This document shows positions 11,060 through 21,662 of a stretch of 64,000 nucleotides of DNA, one piece after another (position 1 is the stretch's first letter; each line of letters starts with the position of its first letter). The notes under the pieces are model-generated. The model was not told the origin of the DNA and made no database searches. It saw only the letters and a program-made list of their open reading frames with translations. Both the position numbers and the translations under genes were made by a program. Source of the stretch: Brachypterus glaber (taxonomy: Eukaryota > Arthropoda > Insecta > Coleoptera > Kateretidae); the NCBI GenBank assembly GCA_958510825.1, contig OY294044.1:69142095-69206094 (forward strand), written 5' to 3'.

Positions 11060-11700
11060 GCTTTCCCATTTTTACTTTCTCATAAAGAAAGTATTGTGAT
11101 AGAAAAAAAAGCAAACATTTTTTTACCTAAATCCCCTTATTTTTTCCTGAAACGTCGAGAAAAAAAAAACAAAAAACCCCAACCCCGACGTTTCCCCGTC
11201 CGGACGGGGGGAAAACAAATATTTAAAATGTTTTCGTAAAAACTGGTATATGAAAGGTCGCTGAAACTAAATATTATATTAAAAAAATATTAACTCCACA
11301 TGTGGTGTGATATGGGGCATTAAATTTTAAATTTTTACAGTATTTTAGGAAAAATGGAATATAGGATTATTTGGAGTTACTGAAAGTAAATACCTTAATA
11401 AATAATGCCTGTGAGTGGAACATGTGGTGGGGGCAATAATTTTTAAATATTGTTATAGAAATTGGAATATTAAGATTTTTGGGGTAGCTGAAAATTAAAT
11501 AATTAGATTCAACTAATTTTTTTGGTTGGAAAGAGCCAAATATAGTACATCGTGACCTTTTTACTACTTTTAACCCATTTAATGGGAATGACGTACAAAG
11601 AGTTATTTAAATAAATTTAGTGAGAGTAGATGTTACACTATAGCTGAGCACGTTTATTTTGTTTACAGAAAAAATACACTTCCCAGTAAAAGAGCTTTCC
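11060..11700 (+). repeat. Dispersed family A, head region with degenerate internal duplication
   Basis: It begins with TTACTTTCTCATAAAGAAAG, shared with 43054. Further in, two degenerate units of about 120 bp follow each other (about 11262-11382 and 11383-11490), both with ACATGTGGTG and GGAATAT..GGATT words. TTTTTACCTAAATCCCC and a GACGGGG tract precede them. Confidence 0.6.
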
Positions 11701-11759
11701 CATTTTTCACCTACGCCCGTAAAATGGATTTTTTATTATCAGATTCACTTTCAGCAACC

Positions 11760-12060
11760 ATAAAAACTTTAATATACCAATGTTTACCAAAAACAATCCC
11801 GAGCGAGAACTTTTGGTAACATACCTGTATGCCAAATTTCAAGTCTCTAGCTTAAAGCGTTCTTAAGTTATCGTGCCCACAAGATTTCCCGGACACACCG
11901 ATCGACCGACCGAGTGACAATTTTTTTTTTTGCTCGGAATTGATTTATATCGACATAAAACGTCATAAAACGCAAAAATACACAAAAAAAAAATTTGAAA
12001 ATTTTTGCACGAAAACAAGGCTTTCTGAAATTTTTAAAAATTTCAAAATGGGAAAGCAAT
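11760..12060 (-). repeat. Dispersed family A copy
   Basis: The minus strand matches 39047-39330 over GAAAGCCTTG, CGTTTTATGACGTTTTAT, the GGTCGGTCGATCGGT tract, GGGCACGATAACTTAAGAAC and TGGTAACATACC (complement). The GTCT/GGTC-rich tract followed by CACGATAACT is the shared hallmark of this family. Confidence 0.75.
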
Positions 12061-12132
12061 ATCCACAAATCGCCTATAAGGAGTTACAGCTCCTAGGCGT
12101 ACTAGGTCAATTTATAGCAGCAGTCACAAGTC

Positions 12133-12861
12133 TGCCAAAAAAAAAATCTCTGTCCTAAGGTTCTAACCCATGATTTCCTATGTTTTAATGCTTTGAAACC
12201 GATTTCACCATAAAAAAGTTCATCGCGCAGTTTTTTCACAAATCTATATAAAGTGTATAATTTCAATATTTATTGTTTATACCTACACTTTATATACGAT
12301 TTGTGAAAAAAATGCTTGATTAATCTTATTCTTATTATTCTTATTCTGGTTAATTTTATGGAAGATCCAAACCGATTTTCAGCGCATCAAAAAACGTAGG
12401 AAAGAAACGACAGATAATTTTTTTTTTGTGATCCGGTGCACAAACCAAATCATTTTCTATGTTTTTTTGATGCGCTGAAACCATTTTCACCATAAAAAAA
12501 ATGATTCATCAAGCATATTTTTCACAAATCGTATATAAATTGTATAATTATTGAAATTTCTAAACTTTATATATACGTATACCGTGCGATTATAAAGTGC
12601 TGAACACATTTTAATGCAAAACTGGCATTAGCGATGAGTAAAATGCAAGAAAGCTGTGTGCGTTTTATTGGTCACCGAGCTGTTATACGTAGCAATCACA
12701 TGGGCTTGTCGCGCACATCTCTAACAAAGGCGTGGCTTCAAACGAAGAGTATTTTCTTTTCAAACTGTTCGGAACTTTATAATCACACTGTATATACGAT
12801 TTGTGAAAAAAAGTCAAAAAACATAGGAAATTATGGGTTAGGACAGAGATTTTTTTTGTAG
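12133..12861. mobile_element. TIR element of about 0.73 kb
   Basis: The left end reads AAATCTCTGTCCTAAGG..ACCCATGATTTCCTATG and the right end is the complement of TCTCTGTCCTAACCCATAAT plus TTCCTATG, giving TIRs of roughly 45 bp. The interior contains more inverted pairs: CACAAATCTATATAAAGTGT near 12238 against ACTTTATATACGATTTGTG near 12289, recurring near 12528 and 12791. The 75-codon frame at 12634-12861 runs into the TIR and shows no known domain. Confidence 0.7.
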
Positions 12862-12869
12862 ACTAGTGT

Positions 12870-13333
12870 ATTTATTTTAAATAAAATTAATGTAAGTTAT
12901 ATACAAAAATAGATCTCGAGGTGCTACATATTTCCCATTAAGATAAAAATCAATTTTAACAGTTATATGTTTATCCAAAAAACAATACACATTGGTATAG
13001 TAAACTTATAGCGGCAAAAATTACTATAGGCATATTCCCACAAAAATTATTACTGTATTGTATAACAGAATTTAATTAAAGGTTAATATAATAAATAAAG
13101 TTAATTGTTCAGACTACAATCAAAAACGGATACTTAATAGAAGAAAAAATACAGCACTGTATATAGAGGTATTTAATTTTATACTATAGTAAAGTAGTTT
13201 TACCTTTTATAATATAATTATTATTATTATAGGCCCACGCGTCACAAGTATCTTGTTCAAGCAAACCCAAAACTAAATGAATGGGAAAATTTAAGGTTTA
13301 AAATAAGGCCACTATAATTTGAAGTGTTGTAAT
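12870..13333. other. AT-rich DNA, nothing assigned
   Basis: No inverted or dispersed partner was seen. Confidence 0.4.
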
Positions 13334-13337
13334 TATA

Positions 13338-15129
13338 CACGGTGCGGTGGTGCTACAGTTTAAATCAACTTCAAATTACCCCATTTATGTTTCTATACGT
13401 CGATTCTATGATACTTTAGGATGATTTTAACCAAAAATAAAAAAAATCTATCGAGCACATTTTTTTTATTAAACAAAAACCCCGTATGTTGGACACTTAC
13501 CTTGTATATGACTTTTCACTAAATATTTACTCAAATTATTATTATTTTTTTGTTTCGTTTTGTTTAATATACGTGAACTGCAAAATATTCGTCATAAAAA
13601 AATTAAATTTATAATAAAAAACCCCTTATACTGGGTGACACAAGAAGTATTGCCTACGAATTATCTCCGTAACTATAAAAGATAACTTTTTGAAATTTAC
13701 AGAACTTGTATGAACCGTAAATACCCCCATTTTAACATGGTCATTATAAAAATATCACTTCCGGTCTAAGCGGAAGTGATACCAACTTTGATTTTTAAAT
13801 GGAACCCTTTACATTTACTTACATATTTAGATTCGTATTTAAATTCTATTTTCATTCTCAATATTGGTGTTAAATATGGCGCCACAGGAGAAATTTTACA
13901 TAAAAACAACATGGCGGTCCTATGACTTCCATATTGGAATATTTCTGAAACTTTTCATTTCAAATCTTTTAATAGCAGGCTAAAAATTTACTGTTTATCT
14001 GAAACTGATTGTCTTATGTTTTTTTTTTTTGAAAATGGCGTTATGTTAATTTTTTTTAATCATCAACTTTAACGCCATTTTGTGCAATTTTTTTAAATGA
14101 ATCGACCTATTATTGATTTCACTAGATCAAAAACTCAGGTATACTCAAGAAAAACGTAGAAATACTCTAATAGCGTTGGCCCTTTTCGGGGAAAATGTCC
14201 ATATTCCCTTGGGATTTAATAAGCTCCCAACGGAATATGGCCATTTTCCCAAACAATTTCCAACCCTATTAGGGTGTTTGTACGTTTTTCTTGTAGAGTA
14301 TACCTGAGTTTTTAATTTAGCGAAATCAAAAAAAGGTCGTTTCCTTTAAAAAATTTAGCACAAAATGGCGTTTAAGTTGATGATTTGAAAAAAAAAACTT
14401 CAAAATAGCGCCATATCCATAAAAACAAAAGGAAATCAGTTTCAGATCAACAGTAAATTTTTAGCCTACTATTAAAAGATTTAAAATGTTAAGTTTCAGA
14501 AATATTCCAATATGGACGTCATCGGACCGCCATGTTGTGTTTATGAAAAATGGATCCTGTGGCGCCATCTTTCATGCAAATATCGACTTGTGATATGTTA
14601 ATAAAAAGATAATTTTAATATGCATCTATAAATGTAAGCAAATATATAGGGTTCCATTTAAAAATCAAAAGTTGGTATCACTTCCGCTAAGACAGGAAAT
14701 GATTTTTTTATAATGACCATGATAAAATGGGGGTATTTACGGTTCATACAAGCTCTGTAAAATTCAAAAAGTTATCTGTTATCTTTTATAGTTACGGAGA
14801 TAATTCGTAGGCAATACTTCTTGTATCATCCGTTATAAGGGGTTTTTTATTATTAATTATTTTTTTTATGAAAATTATTTTGCAGTTCACGTATATTGAA
14901 CAAAATAAAACAAAAAAAAAAAATAATAGTTTGAGTAAATATTTAGTGAATAGTCAAATACAAGGTAAGTGTCCAACATATGGGGTTTTTGCTTAATAAA
15001 AAAAAATGTGCTCGATAGATTTTTTTTTATTTTTGGTTAAAATCATACTAACGTCTCATAGAATCGTCGTATAGAAACAAAAATGGGGTAATTTGAAGTT
15101 GATTTAAACCGTCGCACCACCGCACCGTG
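13338..15129. mobile_element. Foldback element with CACGGTG ends, 1.79 kb
   Basis: Almost the whole element is an inverted repeat. The left arm from CACGGTGCGGTGGTGC at 13338 matches the complement of the right arm ending CACCGCACCGTG at 15129, with arms of about 880 bp meeting near 14220 in a hairpin (CAGGTATACTC near 14137 against GAGTATACCTG near 14296). TATA flanks both sides (13334-13337 and 15130-15133), consistent with a 4-bp target duplication. Arms differ by scattered substitutions and short indels. There is no transposase. CAC/GTG termini with 4-bp duplications resemble the Chapaev branch of CACTA-Mirage-Chapaev transposons, but that is inference. Confidence 0.9.
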
Positions 15130-15180
15130 TATAGGTTATAGGACCAAAATAAATGCTTTTTTAAAGTAAAATCGCCAACG

Positions 15181-15212
15181 TTTCGAGCACCTACACGGTC
15201 GCTCTTCTTCAG
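15181..15212 (-). ncRNA. Hammerhead-ribozyme-like core motif
   Basis: The minus strand reads CTGAAGA, then a 4-bp stem GAGC/GCTC closing GACCGTGTAGGT, then CGAAAC, followed by GTTGGCG. CTGANGA-stem II-GAAA is the conserved hammerhead core. Known elements such as Penelope-like retroelements carry such motifs. Stem III would be CG/CG around TTGG, but the expected NUH cleavage triplet is not clear (GAT follows), so activity is doubtful. Confidence 0.4.
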
Positions 15213-15234
15213 GGTTACAACAAGGTTTATTAAT

Positions 15235-15859
15235 TAGAACATACATTAAATACATAAAAAAATGAATAAAAGAAAATTTGGAGGTTATGTTACCCTAATT
15301 ACTTCATTCCGCATATTGTCAACATAAAAATAATATTAGGCATAGTATACGCCTTACGTAAAACATTAAACAACACAATGTAAAAAACTATTAACAATGA
15401 CTTCTAACATAAAATATTTATGTCGAAATTTCGTGTAAGAAAAAGTCAAAATTTTACTTAAATTCCTCGTTTAGGGTTTTTTTTTGTAAATTACCCAGTC
15501 AGAATTTACGTTAAATTCCTTCTTCTAGGTAAAATATAAGTAAATAAATAAAAGTCGAAATTTAAATTAAATTAACCCTCTATGACCCCTTGTTACATTT
15601 AAGTAACACCCAAAGTAGATCAATTTAGATCAATCTATTGGGTTTTTGGTTTTAAATTTTTCCTTAGCTTCTTTATCATTGATAAAGTACAACCAAAAGT
15701 TTGATTTACAACATTCTGACCAACTTTATAGTATTTAATATTACAACAACATTGTTGTACTATAGGGCTGGTATTTTATGAAGGACGATTAATAAAGATG
15801 TTGGATATCAGCTGATTTTACCAACATTTTAAAAGTAGGCATTTTGGGCTGAAATGTCC
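15235..15859. other. AT-rich DNA, nothing assigned
   Basis: The sequence may continue whatever element carries the motif at 15181, but no boundary is visible. Confidence 0.4.
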
Positions 15860-15863
15860 ATGT

Positions 15864-17615
15864 CACGGCGGGCCAAAACCGGTTTTATTAAAAATTTCAC
15901 CTCCATCCAAAACTGATGTCAATTCTTGTTAAGGGATCGAATACGAGTAGAATAAATCAAAAATTAAAAAAATCGTAGGAAATTTTTTTGGGTAATATCG
16001 ATAAACGTCTGTTTTTGGATACTTTACAGCTGTTAAATTATTCTCTTGCCTTTTAAAGTACTGAAAATTAATTAAAACCCCTTGTATGTCATACTACTGG
16101 AAAGCTATTAAAATGAGCTTTCTTTTGATATATAACATAATAACAAAGAGCAACGCGGGTTGCCTACTCTAGACCTTTTAATAAGTTTTCATAAAAAAAT
16201 AGTTATATTGCAAAACTTAACAGGTTGTTTTAAAAACAGAAATACTAAATTAAGACGAGATTCTACACCGAAAAATGTAAAAAAAGTTCCTATAAAGATT
16301 TGTCTGTAGATGTGTCCTAGGGAGTTACGGCCCTCCGAAGTGTCCGTCCGTCCGTAGGGTTTTTATTAATTATCTCTGAAACCCTATAAACTACACCAAC
16401 GAAATTTTGTACATACCCTTATATAATAAAGGCAATCATCCTATGTAATTTTGATTTTATAATTTTAACCAGAGGCGTGCAAAATAGGGGACGCTTTTGC
16501 CCCAAACTTTTTTTATTGCTTTTTTTGAAATTTTTCCAATTAAATATGTTTCCTTACTTTAAAACACATAAGAAAGGTACTCTTTATGTAATACCAAACA
16601 CGGCGCACGGTGGGTCCAAAACTAGTTTTTATAACAATTTCACCTCTATCCAAAATTAATGTTAATTCTTATTAAGGGGTCGAATACGAGTAAAAAAAAA
16701 AAAATAAAAAAATTGATGGAAGAAATTTTGAGTAATACCGAAAAACTTGCTTTTAAATATTTTAATTTTTTAATTTTTGTTTTTTTACTCGTATTCGACC
16801 CCTTAATAAGAATTAACATTAATTTTGGATAGAGGTGAAATTGTTATAAAAACTAGTTTTGGACCCACCGTGCGCCGTGTTTGGTATTATATAAAGAGTA
16901 CCTTTCTTATGTGTTTTAAAGTAAGGAAACATATTTACTTGGAAAAATTTCAAAAAACGCAATAAAAAAAGTTTGGGGCAAAAGCGTCCCCTATTTTGCA
17001 CGCCTCTGGTTAAAATTATAAAATCAAAATTACATAGGATGATTGCCTTTATTATATAAGGGTATGTACAAAATTTCGTTGGTGTAGTTTATAGGGTTTC
17101 AGAGATAATTAATCCAAACCCTACGGACGGACGGACACTTCGGAGGGCCGTAACTCCCTAGGACACATCTACAGACAAATCTTTATAGGAACTTTTTTTA
17201 CATTTTTCGGTGTAGAATCTCCTCTTAATTTAGTATTTCTGTTTTTAAAACAACCTGTTAAGTTTTGCAATATAACTATTTTTTTATGAAAACTTATTAA
17301 AAGGTCTAGAGTAGGCAACCCGCGTTGCTCTTTGTTATTATGTTATATATCAAAAGAAAGCTCATTTTAATAGCTTTCCAGTAGTATGACATACAAGGGG
17401 TTTTAATTAATTTTCAGTACTTCAAAAGGCAAGAGAATAATTTAACAGCTGTAAAGTATCCAAAAACAGACGTTTATCGATATTACTCAAAATTTCTTCC
17501 TACGATTTTTTTAATTTTTGGTTTATTCTACTCGTATTCGATCCCTTAACAAGAATTGACATCAGTTTTGGATGGAGGTGAAATTTTTAATAAAACCGGT
17601 TTTGGACCCACCGTG
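15864..17615. mobile_element. Foldback element with CACGGCGGG/CACGGTGGG ends, 1.75 kb
   Basis: The arms of roughly 870 bp are inverted copies around a short spacer near 16700-16790. The termini are CACGGCGGGCCAAAACCGG (left) and CACGGTGGGTCCAAAACCGG (complement of right). ATGT flanks both sides (15860-15863 and 17616-17619). Within each arm the terminal 85 bp recurs as a diverged inner copy (CACGGTGGGTCCAAAACTAG at 16606 and its mirror near 16867), so four related copies are present. Two identical-looking 60-codon frames at 16477-16659 and 16819-17001 are mirror images caused by the palindrome, not genes. Confidence 0.9.
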
Positions 17616-17640
17616 ATGTGCATAAGTATACCTAACGACA

Positions 17641-17690
17641 AGCATATACATGTACATGTACATGTAATATGTAGTTTTTATGTGAACATA
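17641..17690. repeat. ACATGT microsatellite-like stretch
   Basis: CATATACATGTACATGTACA and ATGTAATATGTAG form a short imperfect tandem tract. Confidence 0.6.
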
Positions 17691-17880
17691 TAGGTAATAT
17701 GTGCATTTAAAATGAAATGCATAAAATTTGTTGTTGTAAATGAAACAACTGCACTTGTTTGAAAATAACGAACGCGTTTATTTGTTTGTTGTTGTATTCT
17801 ATGCAATATATAGTGGTTGGCGCCTATACAACTATTTATTGTTTTACTCTATAACCTAATTACGCTACTGATTACGATAG

Positions 17881-19207
17881 TACCCAGGTAGCAAGTGATG
17901 TTATGTTAAAAGAAATTAAGAACAGTTTTGGTGTATTTTTAAACTAAATCATAACATCACATAATATTTAAAAATAATATGTATTAAACATCACATTTGC
18001 AACGTAACACGTGAGACTTGACAAACATGTTAATTAATAACAAATATTTACCAACGCTGCAGCGCACTGTGCATTATCACATGTCACATATTAACGTGAA
18101 TGTCATGTTATTTTGCTTCTCACCGACGTTTCAAGCAAAAAATTGATATAAGATGATGTTTATAAGTAAGTAAATTATTAAAAGGAAATTGTATACACAT
18201 TATAAGCGTATACGATTTTTAATGGATAGGATGTTTTGCCGACCATGGATTAAAAGGTAGATTTTTTTCTATCCGTTTAATCTGAAACTTCGTACTCAGA
18301 ATCTATCTGTTTCAATATGTGATGGTTTCATTTACTAATTGATTTTGAATTCGATTTTTTTTATCGGTTAATGACGTGTTTAATGGTTTTATTAAAAAAA
18401 AATATATTATTTAAATATTAAATTAAAGTACCAGTAACGATCGATATCCATGCGATATTCGATATAACAGCGCAGGGATATGTTGTCACAAACACATTAT
18501 TTTCGGGATGTCAATGTGTGATGTTATTAGGGGCGGACTTAGGACATCCCCAGCATTCTATATTCTTGTTAAATATGGCCAACGAACTAATAACTCTTCT
18601 CTCTCTGCCGATCTCGGTGGCGCAGTTGGTAGTGCGTCCAACTGCGAACACTGAGGTTGTGGGTTCGAGCCCCACATAGAGCAGTGGTGTAATAGTCGGT
18701 AGATGGAACTACGATGACTAACTGTAATGTGGGTTGCAGGTAAAACTGTAAACACATTTCAGGGTGGATGCGAGTTCTGTTGAGGACCGTGCTTCGGAGG
18801 GCACGTGAAGATGGCGGTCCCGTCCATTAGGCCATAGCAGCGAAAAACGACGTTAAATGATTAAACAAACAACAAACAAACAACTCTTCTCTCTAGAATA
18901 GGCATTTCATTCGTTAAAACTGACAAAAACGTCGGAACATGAACATTCGTCTGTCTTACTCGCACATCTTTGTTCTAACAGAGACAACAATACCAGTTAC
19001 TGGTAATTGTTATTGTTCAGGCCTGAATATACCTACTATGTATTTACAAACAAACCGAGATGTTGGCGATACTTTATTTTAACGGTATGCGTATTCTAGA
19101 AAGAAGAATTATTAGTTCGTTGCTAAAATCTTAACATCACATGTCACATATTAATATTAATATACGTGGCTTTTACTTAAATTTCATGTTATTTTGCTAC
19201 CTGGGTA
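17881..19207. mobile_element. MITE with TACCCAGGTAGCAA ends, carrying a SINE
   Basis: The left end TACCCAGGTAGCAAGTGATG and the right-end complement TACCCAGGTAGCAAAATAAC are inverted. Subterminal words AACATCACAT and TGTCACATATTAA recur in both orientations near 17951, 17986, 18080, 18515 and 19133. A 277-bp SINE splits it near 18605. Without the SINE the element is about 1.04 kb. There is no coding capacity. Confidence 0.7.
18605..18881 (+). mobile_element. tRNA-derived SINE (family 2), full length with target duplications
   Basis: The head has an A-box-like GTGGCGCAGTTGG near 18617 and a B-box-like GGGTTCGAGCCCC near 18661. A GC-rich body follows (GACCGTGCTTCGGAGGGCAC, GATGGCGGTCCCGTCC) and an A/C-rich tail (AAACAAACAACAAACAAAC). 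AACTCTTCTCTCT flanks both ends (18592-18604 and 18882-18894), a 13-bp duplication typical of LINE-driven target-primed insertion. Overlap of the left duplication with the CTCTCT start makes the first base uncertain. The minus-strand frame with WGSNPQPQCSQLDALPTAPP is a well-known kind of false gene call from SINE heads. Confidence 0.9.
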
Positions 19208-19209
19208 TT

Positions 19210-19834
19210 CTGTCAGTGTACAGGCTAAATGATTTAAAACAGTTTCAAAGGTAATAAAAATGTTGACTATGGAATTCTTATTGCTGGCATATATAATATT
19301 TCTTAAGAATATTGTCGTACATTGTTTTCTTATGCCCGTAAAATATTTTGTCTATAATTGACTTGCATATTTAATAATATTGTAAAATGCAAGTGGCACC
19401 ATACTTATGTATCTAATTATCCTACAGGCAGCAGCTATTTTAGCATAGTACTTACTTGGTACTTAACAAAGCAGTGAATCGTAAGTTACAAGTTTTATCT
19501 ACCACCACATAAGACCTAGTTTTCACCTTAAATGCAGTTGCCATGGGTTGTTTACTTGGAGATGGCATATAATTTTTTTTTTGTCGGCGAATGGTCTGCC
19601 GATGGTCAGCAACCGACGGTGCCGACGTAGCTCCTTCATCAATAGGAAAAAAAATGCGACGATCGCCCGATGACGTCTTACCTATGTCGGCAACTGACCT
19701 ATTGCCGATGTAAATTTTCTAGCGATTGATCGTTTTTAGCTGGGATACCCTGTATTTCTGATCATTATCTTGCAAGAATTAATTTTATCAATAAATACAT
19801 ATTATGTTTATTCAATAAAGATGTTATTATTTAA
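19210..19834. other. Mostly unassigned, with a GCCGA-rich patch
   Basis: Between about 19583 and 19725 the words GTCGGC and GCCGA recur in both orientations (TGTCGGCGAATGG, CTGCCGATGG, CAACCGACGG, TATGTCGGCAACTG, TTGCCGATG), probably a small palindromic element. The remainder is AT-rich. Confidence 0.45.
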
Positions 19835-20127
19835 ATAATAAAAGAGTGTATAAATTACAATTATATAAAATTGTCTAAACGGTTTTTAAATGTATTAATA
19901 GTAGAAGCCTGAACAGCATCATGCGGCAAAAGTTCCAAGTAGCAAAAACACGGTTGCACAAAAATGATTGTCTATGTGTGTGTATAATAAAAGAGTGTAT
20001 AAATTACAATTATATAAAATTGTCTAAAAGGTTTTTAAATGTATTAATAGTATGAGCGTGAACAGCATCATTCGGCAAAGAGTTCCAACTAGCAAAAACA
20101 CGGTTGCACAAAAATGATTGTCTGTGA
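19835..20127. repeat. Tandem duplication of a non-LTR element 3' terminus (period 149 bp)
   Basis: ATAATAAAAGAGTGTATAAA begins units at 19835 and 19984, and similarity continues through GGTTGCACAAAAATGATTGT. The outer unit has a one-base deletion that breaks the frame seen in the inner unit. Confidence 0.85.
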
Positions 20128-20284
20128 TAGTTGATATCCCTCACTAAGGTTGGATGCCATATGGAAAACCCGAATTCAACTATCGGACGAATAAAACTTT
20201 TGTACAAACATGTAGCAGTTGGTACTGAAGGCCGAGAGAATACTTTTCTAAACAAAAACAGAGTTTTTTTCGTCTTATTACATA
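19862..20284 (-). pseudogene. CR1/Jockey-like reverse transcriptase C-terminus, internally deleted
   Basis: On the minus strand the frame starting near 20284 gives CLYKSFIRPIVEFGFSIWHP, a pattern of the region after the RT thumb in CR1- and Jockey-like pol proteins. A jump follows to NRVFASWNSLPNDAV and TINTFKNLLDNFI, the typical extreme C-terminus ending at a stop at 20010. The stretch between these blocks in intact elements is missing, so an internal deletion is inferred near 20128-20150. The 5' side is cut at 20285 by a palindromic MITE. The last 149 bp are duplicated in tandem with a frameshift. It is a dead fragment. Confidence 0.8.
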
Positions 20285-20882
20285 CAGAGCGGTCCAAAAG
20301 TCACCCCCCCTCTTAACTTCTCAACCAGTTAAGATATCGACTTTAAATTTGGAACTTTTAAATAAGACAACTTAAACTATTTTTTAGCATATATTTAATA
20401 CTTTCAGCTCTTAAAATGTGGGCAGGGGGCATGGGGGCACATTTTTTTAAATGGAAAGGGGGGTCGTGTCATACATCATTTTAAAGCTTATAAAATTCTC
20501 CATTTAACTCCATATTTTTAAATTAAAAAAAAAAATGTGTTTAAAATGGGGTTGAAAATGGGTATTAATTTCAAAATTCCTCGAATGTTTTAGCACAAAA
20601 AAATGAAAAATCAAAACCTTAAAAATCATTTTTAAAAAATTTAAAAATGTTAGTTTAAATAGAGAATTTTATAAGCTTTAAAATGATGTATCACACGACC
20701 ACCCTTTCCATTTAAAAAAATGTCCGACCATGCCCCCCTGCCCACATTTTAAGAGCTGAAAATATCAAATATATGCTAAAAGATAGTTTAAGTTGTCTTA
20801 TTTAAGCGTTCTAAATTTGAAGTCGATATCTCAACTCGTTCAAAAGTTAAAATGGGGGGCGGGTTACTTTTGGACCGCACTG
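20285..20882. mobile_element. Palindromic mariner-like MITE, 598 bp
   Basis: The ends CAGAGCGGTCCAAAAGT and CAGTGCGGTCCAAAAGT (complement of right) are flanked by TA on both sides (20283-20284 and 20883-20884). The arms are inverted along nearly their whole length (TAAATAAGACAACTTAAACT against its mirror near 20785; GTGGGCAGGGGGCATG against its mirror near 20735) and meet near 20580. TA duplication and CAGTG ends fit Tc1/mariner derivatives. A related left end lies at 48522. Confidence 0.9.
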
Positions 20883-20944
20883 TATAATTAATATGTTCAT
20901 ATATCTGTACAATTATACTACCAAAACTTATAATAACCAAACTA

Positions 20945-21140
20945 CACGTATCAATGCACTGCAGTGTATGCTTCAAAATAAAATTTTACATCGGTATAGA
21001 AAACGGACTGGCGTTTAGACCCTAATTTACTAAAAACAAACCCAACGCATTTTTATATCGCAAAATATTATAGTCAATGTTTTTAACCGATTTTATGTCC
21101 TATTTTTTTGGACACCGAACAGTGCTCGGGCGGCATTGTA
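20945..21140. repeat. Dispersed repeat shared with 28650-28880
   Basis: Shared words include AAAATAAAATTTTACATC, GACTGGCGTTTAGACCCTAA and GCATTTTTATA, with GATTTTATGTCCTATTT and a GGGCGGCA tract following. Orientation is the same in both copies. Confidence 0.75.
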
Positions 21141-21660
21141 ATAAAAGGGATGATATGGTGTGTCTTGTACTATGTTTGTACGTGTAGATATCAGTGTTTT
21201 CACAAAACAAAACGAAACTCTATTTGATAAAAATCCATAAAATAATAAAATTTGATTTACAGCTTTGGACGGAATAAACTTTAGTATTTTGTAGCAACAC
21301 ACTCAAAGGATGTTTTTAAACATATTAAAGCATGTTAAGAAGTGTGAAGAGGAAGTATAATAAAGAAAGGTGTGTTTGTGCATATAAAACACGTAGTTTC
21401 TTGCTGCTATTTATACCTAAACTCTCCGCAATATTCTTAATTTTCGAAGGTTTTTAGAATTCTGAATCATTTTTAGAATTTGATCTTTTCCAATAAATAT
21501 TAACGTACCGTCAAAAATTATATTTTAGAAAAAAAAACAGGGCTATATCAGGGAATACTATGGCGGCCATAGGTATTTAGGCTGCAGCAAACTTTTAAAA
21601 TAGGAATAGAAAATTTTAAAAAGTACTTTTAAGAACTTAAAATTATGAGTTTGAAGCAAG
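21141..21660. other. AT-rich DNA, nothing assigned
   Basis: Short phrases such as ATACTATGGCGGCCATAG (21555) are palindromic, but no element boundary is visible. Confidence 0.4.
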
Positions 21661-21662
21661 GA

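Noticed and set aside
12634..12861. 75-codon plus frame (MSKMQESCVRF...)
   Set aside because: It runs into the terminal inverted repeat of the 12133-12861 element and shows no domain.
16477..17001. Two near-identical 60-codon frames on opposite strands (MQNRGRFCPKLF...)
   Set aside because: They are mirror images produced by the foldback at 15864-17615 and have no known domain.
18607..18680. Possible functional tRNA gene
   Set aside because: A and B boxes are present, but no acceptor stem closes the fold and the sequence continues into a SINE body flanked by target duplications.
18558..18755. 65-codon minus frame with WGSNPQPQCSQLDALPTAPP
   Set aside because: It is the complement of a SINE tRNA-like head, a frequent source of false gene predictions.
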